DNA of 64,000 bases. Source: Cladocopium goreaui. Lineage: Eukaryota > Sar > Dinophyceae > Suessiales > Symbiodiniaceae. The notes under the pieces are model-generated. The model saw nothing but the letters and a program-made list of their open reading frames with translations. It did not search any database and was not told the DNA's origin. Both the position numbers and the translations under genes were made by a program. The DNA lies in the NCBI GenBank assembly GCA_947184155.2, contig CAMXCT020004090.1, positions 336,001 to 400,000 on the forward strand. Reading direction: 5' to 3'. Position 1 is the stretch's first letter; the number at the start of each line of letters is the position of its first letter. Below, in pieces: positions 22,201-28,941 of this stretch.

Positions 22201-22703
22201 GTCACTTGTACGGCCGCTTGGTTTTGGATCGTTTGCTCTACGGCAACAGACCCTTGGATGAGGATTGGCGATTGTCAATGGGTCTTGATGGAGGCGTCGT
22301 AACTGATGCCAAGAGCCTCTATGACCATTTGAATACAACAGGTCAGCTCCCCACGGAGCGTCAGACCATGCTGGACTTGCTTGTTGCACGACATCACTTG
22401 GAAGCTGGAGCGTATATGTTGTTTTGGGTCCCTACTCATCGACAGCACGCCGACGGCCTAACCAAGAAGATGGTCAACCTGTTGTGGCAGGCATTCTGCC
22501 GAAAGCCTATGGTGTCCCTACGTGAGACTCCAGAGGAGAAAACGTTAGAGGATCACCGGCGCAAACTGCGCCAGGGGCAGCGACAGCGTCGCAAAGAAAA
22601 GCTGAAGGGCCGCGTCCCAGCACTGGCATCGGCTGCGCCGTGCCATAATTTGCGCAACACACCAACACGTTTCCCTTCCGATGTGAAAGACAAAGGTAGG
22701 TAG
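13221..22703 (+). CDS. Gag-Pol polyprotein of element 1 with embedded methyltransferase-like domain
   Basis: One uninterrupted 3160-aa frame starts at ATG 13221, just after the primer site. Gag-like helical region at about 348-502. CCHC-like knuckle at 667-682 with an unusual CX2CX4HX6C spacing. Aspartic protease DTG at 1215. Methyltransferase-like domain at about 1533-1756 (ILEIF, then PCGPWS with C1596, then GENP with E1647). Integrase with H1821, H1826, C1854, C1857 and the D1885, D1944, E1979 triad. Reverse transcriptase with D2676 (FDVTTAF) and HVDDG at 2774-2775. RNase H D2932, E2984, D3029 and D3078. Linkers are acidic or Arg/Ser-rich. No frameshift separates gag and pol, so stoichiometry must be set another way. 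The last seven codons and the TAG lie inside the 3' LTR. Confidence 0.96.
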   Translation: MLSKPQRPMASAEPKRSATARRAAPKSEAEPRGKEKLSTSPAAKMGADALPHGRGPGSICSEPVGAAKNTKAAERGYPVGMTMPGFQLHYGPNGQPWYTDGKQWWPVCYNPMMASQQWSTPFSSWTMPSQQTPSQQTAVNPKELDLKGVKQNATRTRVKTETKEEKTTKGDKKDKSSKEKDKGDRGEKKKKPDKGPPEDVPDWGGDDEGDEPDPEDDTEYTYEEESEEEEEHEPDQSVDVTPRSATGVTPRSGTGGEPREGPRPGRRPAERDTHHTGSGPRRRRPPGGGGPPSMPSRGSQASSSHRTSSVRTESVRQLLKERTDQPEGRARANLGQVRLETFSGDRSQYRNWMKTIQAQKQLYQIQDKELAVLLFLSCTGEAREVLNQLEIADMQEEGGLQRILRLLEDAYGSKADERFEERQNAFLSFRRSPGQSIAAYLATLKRLRNEYLREDPGSVISDRAFAQRMLTRASLTRRERYDCFFAAGGSYRSGPLEKVLRFRCANVHLEERPSGGRRQEERGYQQVARPPPKRRTYKRSDRRAPYRATRHAHVADEEDLEGDYEEHYGDNTDDEDLEQEALMAEEEMPEEEEWSHDEEAEYEESVEAVDQAALQEAFAAGWRAKNQTAQARQSRGYRDSGKSPKGKGKVKRQDSRRPDDRKRNSTCASCGQKGHWRGDAICPNVKSGKDAPHRKESATHYTTASGAGKGSAFQPKRDRAPSPAREPERAPLPRRKSSESQARDQAGDVTGATPKHPPMAPPPNPPRRGAVDKSPMETYVEPPSTPRGHERPPEPAVPPRVKEEVGRSPSRKEPEREPKASPEEKAKKRRRRSHRSDRPRRSSGEHRSDRDRTRERKSREEGAETPADTPREGTEEAFVAQPSTGTAARQCNWTYMVGGWDVIKDYDSDSSDTISSHQLATESEEDDLVRKYQLQNSPAPKSAAREKLKVKLMTVLRSLAEEEQDDEVKRRLQRKQDRLRDKISARAVRSQASGSEAPAKTRPKHETRDPKLDEEMCLSTQDLLQILPNMSKEEKKLLYKQLKKEREDEALKLFGTGQPPTSAAKLKRPDRRRDGYSAASVPMASAGRSLRKDEVEEPPDQEEKVPVGVKKKRMEKFRRQLYEAAKNRKGKIVPSEAADLPNVAQENCEHPYERLLWGANIHAHWASCKDCKLRKVLYYSAMHGAMTSNQCIHAHDHEHEAYQANVLSPGHVILDTGCRTAVAGRKWHMTLQSLMRQKGLPFYKTNHEEVYRFGAGAPVLSTEAFLYAVQIYDHKSWVRIAVVDNTPDDGRVAECPGLVGPAELARWKVQIDFAKLQVAIHGKWQPTVLSPSRHPILNLLNVGKKPDPTAWETGELKELRLRLTNDPHSFALLQEALDDLSSDDGSAAEPDPTTKEAVHWTGPQFETMARWQKKSESETINLLDVLGVDCFRATTKEPDDSSTGSISERESETSHEGGLPMGFNSSDEESTESEDGMVDEVMIAGSAGDTEYLGKGQKRRLLAAAKNISEAVEVERTSFKKEKEVPRVRRLRTGFKILEIFTWSCMLSRFAYGLGWEYLEPVTLPGWDLTDPKVQWEAHQYIDRVDPDFIMLAWPCGPWSPLQRLNQKTWTQREALKHKQNTSKKLLKFSAQVSLKRQWNGRAILGENPLLSLAWKQDDIIDGFGDLPEGVCDQCQYGLRHPECGMPLKKPTRFVGQEEIVAELRKRCPGDHQHFSIEGSVRTEEYGTISLSSWAGGYPIPLCKAIMRGALSFLHRPAAAGKETYVLEEYVTEESFQDGQEGIEEEEQRMAQEKRREEEVIEEDDRRPVPKEIQKAVEFAHRQLGHPSRDTLVRMLRISGATEDAIRHARRWQCDVCRMQKAPAHPLATTPSLRPYGFNRKLHLDIKFVFDSRDRKYPCLSIVDLGTAYHGACLCKTRRSDYVARKFMIHWIQIFGAPEHVSHDQGGEFELAFTSLLEDMAVPTTVTGSHAPWQLSVGERHGAILGTMISAITAEHSTEGFTAMKLVVSSAVAAKNMTVTRDGFTPNQRLFGAEIKFPSLTEDNARPSFAEALDSESEYARAHRMRITARLALIRTDVQDKMRRAILRKPVHENDGPFMPGAQIYFWTPKKLSKRYTRGGQWRGPATILVREAKERYFVSWRGRALLLAAPNIRLATREELALNKPAKEDADSLGELLRDPIREKTYKDQSRLAPPPRTRKRPATADTPERKRARTMLRGTKSIRQLLKDRYADLRAQLRKRKVPKGIEDKPAAPRPAKRPKALEDGQVPPEEIPELPQPPALPGPGGGEESDGYSATSPYDEHEGPPQMSTDEEPPHIPTDDEGLDEPSRAEAEPPTEVPPHEVPVPPDNEDEWLEEFRKLSEEDRRKMSLDDVPHTLKRKQQLMDPARADAAVKKLRANFCAQVAATTVYVSLQNEWVSRYEVELLKQLTGLPVTAARIHRTPRKRFQKPPKMVSRSRLSILIGKDPANTFIVNEDEEDVKQNPRRRASFLWKGMTIFYKTAKETDTEPVYIQLPDGLYRADLTAQAAQDFEALWTEEVRDLLTTEALLLKMKQGGKELDPAFFDQKERAAFDTADVKEWSEWIKNGVIERVSPEEAARVPKASIFRAPLHMLRVNKQTNQLLPLVAKSRLIVPGHLDPQLGEFRTDSPTCPQAAVCAAKSVAAARGWGGTIFDVTTAFLSGKKLQRQVYIRAPREGLPPAENWSAVEPGELLRILKSAYGLTESPRLWYLEALDRIKKTDLQELEMSRSTFVAGGGSSGSATYAILCLHVDDGLLLGDLQDKRVQNLKRQIDGMFKIKAWKTLSAKEPVQFLGVDVTLDSNGIHDDMTQYIKQIKVEPLSGSGPLNPRELTLYRQLVMRLRWPAQQAMPHLLYEVSALAQRVSRAQHSDYKEAVKLHQKFVEEASQGRAQLTYPKLNEKEKLFYISFFDASVGKEEDGKSQLGSIHFLTTEKARSGPALASVVEFSTNKSSRVLRSSMSAESCSMSICVDRHLYGRLVLDRLLYGNRPLDEDWRLSMGLDGGVVTDAKSLYDHLNTTGQLPTERQTMLDLLVARHHLEAGAYMLFWVPTHRQHADGLTKKMVNLLWQAFCRKPMVSLRETPEEKTLEDHRRKLRQGQRQRRKEKLKGRVPALASAAPCHNLRNTPTRFPSDVKDKGR

Positions 22704-22850
22704 AGACTAGCTTGGTGTGTAGCAGTTGCATGTTTCTTTTGCACTTGCGCATACTCACCGCAGACTGGACCAGTCAAGCTTAGCGCTAAAAGATTGCCCC
22801 GCTGCTTTTGCTTTTTCGTGTGAGCCCATTAGCTGCCTTTGCACTCCGCA
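22682..22850 (+). repeat. 3' LTR of element 1 (169 bp)
   Basis: Identical to 13033-13201, and followed at once by the target duplication GTTGG. The bases just upstream (TTTCCCTTCCGA) are pyrimidine-rich, not the expected purine tract. Confidence 0.97.
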
Positions 22851-22855
22851 GTTGG

Positions 22856-23785
22856 GTGACTCCTCAGAGGAACAGTTCCAGGCAATGGGTTGTAACATGT
22901 TGTGATCAGGCGGAAGGCAATGGTGGGAAAGCAACAGCCCTGAACCTTATGGTCGAGATTTCTCGCGCGACCGCCAGTCCCTGGACTGCAAGTTGCAGAT
23001 TGGAACGAATCCAAAACGATAAAAACGCTGTGGTTTCTGGGCATGTCACTGTTCAAGAAGTCATGTAAGTCATGTTAGAGTTGCCTTGAATCCAATCTAC
23101 CGAGTGCAAACATCAGTGATTGCATGTTGGATAAGGATCAGGACGCCCAGACCGGAGCAGGGTATCTACACAGATTCCAAGGCGGGATGATCGGGTGTGC
23201 TGCTTGCCTGTGCCCATCCACCTGCCACTAGGAGCAGAAGGCACAGATGGAGGCACCTGCCACTAGGGTGCGAGAACATGCGAGAACGCTCGGAAGGGGC
23301 TGATGCTCAGGATTGAAATTTTGAAGTCGTTTTCAGCTGCACAACTTCGGCCTAGCTTCAGCCTAATTGCATTTGCTGGAGAGCAAACTGGTACTGCAAA
23401 CATGTGCTTGAGAACCTTCTGTCATCTTCTGTCAATTTTCAAATGTATAGGTCATATTCCCATATCATATCATGTCATATCATATCATATCATATCATAT
23501 CACATCACATCATATCATATCATATCATATCATATCATCATAATATCGTATCATATCATATCATATCATATCATCATATCGTATCGTATTGTATCGTATC
23601 GTATCGTATCATATCATATAATTATACAAACATACATATATATATATATACAATCACATACACACGTATAATTTCATATAATCATATATTGACATGTATA
23701 ATATTGCATAATACACATGTACATCATATACATATTACATAATTCATCTTATTTCATGATCTTTTTACTCCTGGAGCCATTGGAG
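22856..23785. other. Spacer with a TCATA pentanucleotide microsatellite
   Basis: No exon is convincing. From about 23459 to 23625 the sequence is (ATATC)n with CATATCATATCATATC runs, ATCGT variants in the second half, then TATATATA to 23650. Confidence 0.7.
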
Positions 23786-26700
23786 GTGACCTTTGGTGCT
23801 CCAGCTGCACGGCCCGTGCGGCCGGCGCAAGCTGAAAGCTATGGCCAGGCGCACAAACACAAACTCGTCATACAGATAAATATGGAGGATTTCTTGTGTG
23901 ATAAATAGAGAAATGACGTCCATAATGCCCAAAAACAAAGAAATAAGATGAAATAAGATTAGAATAAAGAGAGATCAATAGTAACTGATGCCTTGCTAGT
24001 AATATCATACCAACATGCAGCTCTTGCAGGGTGACCGCCCTGGTCCCTCCACTCCTCGTGCTGAGTCCGGAGCTCAAGATGGACTCCAATTTGTTCATGG
24101 TTTCTGAGATTTTCTGAGATATTTTACAGTCACCCAGCACCATACATCCGTGGGCCAGGGGTCTTCGATGAATCATGATGCACACCCCAAGACTTGAGGC
24201 TGCGGATGCAACAGATACCCAGGCAGCAAGCAGACGTCTCGCGGCAAACGTCTTGGAAGGTGTGCCCTCATCCATCCTGATCCACGGTCCGAATGGTGCT
24301 GAATACTGGTGCTTTCAGTCTTGTTTTGTGAATCTTCAGAGAACTTGACTGCTTTGTCATCATCCTTTTTCATCCTTACCTGGGATGATAGATGATGATT
24401 GAACCAACCACCAAGCGGTCGGGGAAATGTTCCAGGACGTCGCTTCCTCGACCTCAAGGGCGGAGTGCAGAGCCCAGCCTGTTTGAGAGCCAGACAGCAG
24501 CCCTGGCAGACCTTCTTTTTGCATCTTTTTTTGCCACCAAGGATGGGGCCTCCACGCCAACAAGTTGATGTGTCCCCAACATCTCCACAGGTGGCTTTGG
24601 CTTAGACATGCTTAGACATATCATGACATATCTCATCAATGTGGGCATTAATTGTGGTGTCTTTTTTCTGGGGGGTACATATCAATACATATCATGCATC
24701 CTTTTCATATTTCATTCATATTTCAAATGTTCAAAAAGGAACAAGTTTTTTCGACAAGTTGCATTTTCTGCTGAAACCTTCCTGGACCTGGGCGTCCAAG
24801 CTCCGCAGGATCTCATGGGTGCGGCTGGACCCTGGAGTCTCGAACCGCATGGACGGAGTCCCACGGAACCACAGAGGCATCCTGTCACTAAGTGGCTGAG
24901 AACGGTGGTAGCCATGGCAAGGAAAAAATATGGAAAACATATGGGAACATGGAAACCCAACCACTAGAATCCGGATCTGAGATGATCTGAGATCATTTGG
25001 TTTCGTTGTGATATTTTGTCATCATTCCTGCACTCATCTCCGTCAGGTGCAACGCCTGGTGGGTGGATCTTCAAGGTTCTTCCCTGCCGGCATCACCTGG
25101 CACGGCGAGTGCGCCTGGGCCAAGCATGGCAGGAGCTTCTCCAAGCGTCACTGAGCCCATCGAAAGGAGCTGGGTAGGGGTCAAAGTGTCAGACCGGGGA
25201 CCATACCCACAGATTGGATGGGATTTTCATCGAAATACAATTGAATTTTGGGATATTTTTGGATTTCTATGAAATCCATAAGAGGCAAAAAAGTAGGTCG
25301 GCCATGGTCTGGGTCTGTGCGGTTGGACGGTGCCAAGTCTTCTCCATGCAGGAGTTTGGCGTCTTCACAACAGCTACCACAATTTCCATCACAGCCATTA
25401 TCCGAAAGCTATTCATGGTGACTTGGCATTGCTGGAACTTGGGGTGACCAAGGAATGTATACGCTTGTAGTTGCTTGGGACACTTGGTGCAACACTGGGT
25501 GAAACAAGCATTTTCCCGTTGTGTCCGGGGGACTCTGTTCCAAATGCAAGGATGCGTTTGCCTGTTGCCATCATCACGAGCCCAAAATGAGGTCAGCCAG
25601 TCCAGCCAGTGCAGACAGACCGGCTGCTTGGCAGGCCGCCAGAAATTCAATAGAGAGAATACAATAGTTTTTCGTTTTCCCTCCTTCAGGTTGCATTTAC
25701 CTTGTCTTGAATGCAAACATTCATGCCAGCTACGACGGAGATTGATTGACCTGTCCTCAGGAAAAAACAATATCCATTTGCTCCTCTCAGAACATCTCAG
25801 AACTCCCAACACTCTTGGAACTGCTGCAGCCGGCACTAACATCCTTCTCTCCTCCTCCTAATCATCCTGGTTGTCATCGTGTAACAGTTTGGCGTCATTA
25901 TGTGTCGTTTGTTCTTGGTTTCAGCATGCAGGCCCCCATTTGGCAAACGTAGGACTAATAAATACTAACAAGATAGTAGTGCGAACAGAGCGTGACAGAC
26001 ATGGTTCCCAATTCTGTCACCAGCATGAGGACCAAAGACTAAAAAATGGAACTTGACAAAAAACGAGGGAGAGGTAGATAGAGAGAGGACAAACATGATG
26101 GTTTTTACTAGTGATTCAGTATACTTTCGACCACTCTGAATCACTTTCAAGCACTTTATCATTTTAGGCCTCCAGGCCTCAAGGTTCAATTTCTCATAGC
26201 CAGGATGGTCCCCGTCTTGGCGATCACTTTGCGGAGCGTTTGGGCTTGGATGTGCACGGCTTGCCACTATCAGCACCTTGGATGCACTGGGCAGGGCGTG
26301 GTGAGAGACAATCACTCAATGGAAGACATGGAAACGGACAGGATGAGCTGGAGAGAGAAAGGAAGGAACAGCGCTTTTTTCACACATAGTAATTATCATG
26401 ATATCATGTATTGATTGCATGAATGTAACATAAATATACATAACTCACATAACTATGATGTACTTAAGATGGCCAGGTAGGGAGAGATGCCAGACCTTGC
26501 TCCCTCAGCGGCACCAAGGGAACTCCAATGGCAACTCCAGCAGAAGTGTGGCAGCACCTTGTCCTATTGGTGGAGATTAATGGATATAACAATGGATAGC
26601 GATGGACAATTGGATATCATATCCCCAATCTATCCTCAGAATGTTGTGATGATTGGCGATGATTGTTGGTTCATGTTGTTTCAACTCTCACGTTCTTAAC

Positions 26701-26870
26701 GGCGTCAGCCATGAGGCAGCGTGTGCGCCTGGCAGATCATCAGCTCTTATCCTTGCGGCAGGTTCGTTCTCAGTCTCCTGGCGTTCAGACTTCTTGGGAG
26801 CTGATGCTGGGATTTAGAGATTTTAGCGGCCTTGGCATACACCATGATCCACATAATTATATTATGTAAT
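23786..26870 (+). CDS. Scattered host exons between elements 1 and 2 (gene model incomplete)
   Basis: Exon candidates with AG|G acceptors: 23786-23848 (21 codons, Pro/Ala/Arg-rich, donor CAG|GC); 24030-24099 (phase 0 to 1, donor ATG|GT), which accepts the first in phase; about 24197-24277 (ATDTQAASRRLAANVLE); about 25063-25200 (Ser/Pro-rich); about 25590-25645 (RSASPASADRPAAWQAA); 26204-26300 (FAERLGLDVHGLPLSAPW, the best one); and about 26490-26550 (AAPRELQWQLQQK). I do not recognise a family. Element 2 begins 300 bp after the last candidate, so the gene may have been split by it. Other frames are possible for several of these exons. Confidence 0.3.
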
Positions 26871-27162
26871 TCTTATGTTATCTTTAGGGACAATCAAGAC
26901 TGTGAAGCACCATTTTACCTCAACAACATCTCTTAGATCTGATTACTCAACAAATCCCAGCCAATTTGAGATATACGACATTTCAACATCGACATATTGC
27001 GAATATATTAAACATTATTAAACCATTCATTGTAAACCACCCTCAAACTAACGATATTTTTTTTCGAAATCATGGGACATGTATAAAGTGTATATGGTAT
27101 ATATATTATATATACATATTATATATTTGATATATATAATATATAATATATAAATGCATATA

Positions 27163-27499
27163 TGTGAGTTTCGTAACTTGCTGCTGCCGCATACACCTTC
27201 GATTGTTTCCTGTCAGGGGAAAGCACATTCATTATGTGCCTTTTGACTCGTGGCTCAAGGCCAATTTCAGCGAGATAGGGGAAAAATCTCGAGTGCCGCC
27301 ATAGGATTGGTTGGAAGGTGAAGAGTGGACTCTTTTGGGATTTGGTTGGATAGATATACATTTTTGGTGTTGTGGACAACACTGTTGGAACGACTTTACT
27401 TTGGTTGAACATCAACTACTTTCTGGTGATCAAGGAGGACCTTGAACCATTCAGGTGGGAACTGTTATCAGTGGAGTTGTGATCTACGATCCAACGACA
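27163..27499 (+). repeat. 5' LTR of element 2 (about 337 bp, end inferred)
   Basis: Matches 34994-35310 up to 27478 (GTGGAGTT). The next 21 bp end CCAACGACA, after which one base precedes the primer site, as in element 1. I therefore put the true LTR end at 27499 (TG...CA) and regard the 3' copy as shortened. An LTR of 27163-27478 with a 22-base gap before the primer site is the alternative. Confidence 0.8.
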
Positions 27500-27500
27500 C

Positions 27501-27512
27501 TGGTAGCGGAGC
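27501..27512 (+). promoter_or_regulatory. Primer-binding site of element 2
   Basis: TGGTAGCGGAGC, identical to the sites of elements 1 and 3. The sequences after it differ in all three. Confidence 0.9.
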
Positions 27513-27578
27513 CTAGAGGCTCGTGCTACTTGCACGCAAAGCCGGCCCGCTAGTTTTGTGGCTTCTGGATAGTGAGCA

Positions 27579-28784
27579 ATGCCTCCTAAAGAGTCTGCCT
27601 CAACCGATGGGAACGGTGACTCCCAGCAGGGTTCCAATTTTTGGAATTTGCTGCCCAGTTTTGACCCGAGTGAAGATGACATACGAGAGTTTTCACAGAA
27701 AGCCAGGTTCATCCACGGTGTCATGCCCGAGAAGGACAAGCCCAACTGAGCTCCCAGGTTAGCTATGTTGTGTAAAGGGACAGCTTGGTCCCAGGTGCGT
27801 CAGTTAGATCCGAAGAAGCTCACCAAGGCCGACTCAGGTGTTGAATACTTGTTGGCCGCTTTGTCAGCTTGGGAAGAAACATCAGAGATGAAAACGTATG
27901 AACTGTTTGAACGAGCACTCTACAAGGTAGTACAGAAGTCTGATGAGGCCTCCCATAGTTTCTCACTTCGCCTTCAAGCTGCATTCAATGAGATAGGTGA
28001 TGATGCCACTGTCAAACAAATGCAAGCCTTCGTGATGTTGAGACAGTCAGGTTTGTCGTCCGAAGACAAAAAGAAAATCCTGACGATGACAGTTGGTAAG
28101 CTGGATCTGACCGCAGCCGCAGTTGACCAAGCCATGAGGTCGTTGTCCACACGTGTGTTGATGGGTCCTGGTGAAGCCAAGAAAAAGATTTACCCGATCA
28201 ATTTCTCAGAGGTGGAAGAGCCACCTACCCAATCCGATGAAAGCCTTCCGGTTCAAAGCACTTACGTTGCATACCATGAGGAAGAGGATGTTTTGACAAC
28301 CGAGCATCTGGAATACCTAGTGTCTCAGGGAGATGAGGATGCCAACGTAGTGCAACAGTTTGAGCGTGATTTCGAAGAGATGCTGCAAGAAATTCCTGAC
28401 ATGCAACAAGCAATGGTCTCATACAATGAGGCTAGGCAGAGGATCAATGATCGCCGTCGCAGCCGAGGGTTTTGGCCCACTGGAAAAGGAAAAGGGAAAG
28501 GTGGGTTCAAAGATGGCTCCCGGCCATACCGCAAAGGTGTTGGAAAGTCTGGAAAAGAAGAGTTGTTGGCTCGCATTGCAAAAACGCATTGCAAGCTCTG
28601 CGGCGCCCTTGGTCATTGGCGCGCAGAATGCCCTCAGAGGAAAGAAGCCCGTGAAACTGCCAACGTTGCCTTCTCCATGCCTTCCGAAGCATCCGATGCC
28701 GAAAGTGCACCCGTTGTGAAACATGTTTCGTTGCCTCATGCTACCGAAAACCAGTTTTCTGCGAGCAAAATGTTGAAGACGTGA
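27579..28784 (+). pseudogene. Gag of element 2, interrupted by an in-frame TGA
   Basis: ATG at 27579 opens a frame that reads PSFDPSEDDIREFSQKARF and then meets TGA at 27747-27749 (codon 57). The same frame continues without a gap (APRLAMLCKGTAWSQVR) for 344 more codons to TGA 28782-28784. It has a helical capsid-like region and a canonical CX2CX4HX4C knuckle (C338, C341, H346, C351). An ATG at 27765 could give an N-terminally short Gag. TGA may come from CGA by C-to-T change; readthrough cannot be excluded. Confidence 0.85.
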
Positions 28785-28941
28785 AAGCCTTTTGGGGTAA
28801 GAAACTGAATAAGCCGGGTTATAAGCGGGGTAATAAAGGGGTAATTGGGGATAAAGGGGTAGCCAAAAAAACAGTGGTCCAGAAAACAGCCTGAACCCAG
28901 CAGTGGTGACCTCAGCACCCAACACCCGTGCCGTCAGGAAG

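Larger units (their letters stand above)
13033..22850 (+). mobile_element. Ty1/copia-type LTR retrotransposon 1, complete
   Basis: The 9818-bp element is bounded by two identical 169-bp LTRs that begin TGTGAAAG and end CTCCGCA, and is flanked by the direct repeat GTTGG (13028-13032 and 22851-22855). Order inside: primer-binding site, one long gag-pol ORF with integrase before reverse transcriptase (the copia order), 3' LTR. Identical LTRs and an intact ORF mean a very recent insertion that may still be active. An extra methyltransferase-like domain sits between protease and integrase. Confidence 0.98.

Noticed and set aside
25267..25842. 191-codon ORF on the - strand
   Set aside because: Cys/Trp-rich, without motifs, and opposite to + strand stretches with splice-like edges. 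It looks like chance.
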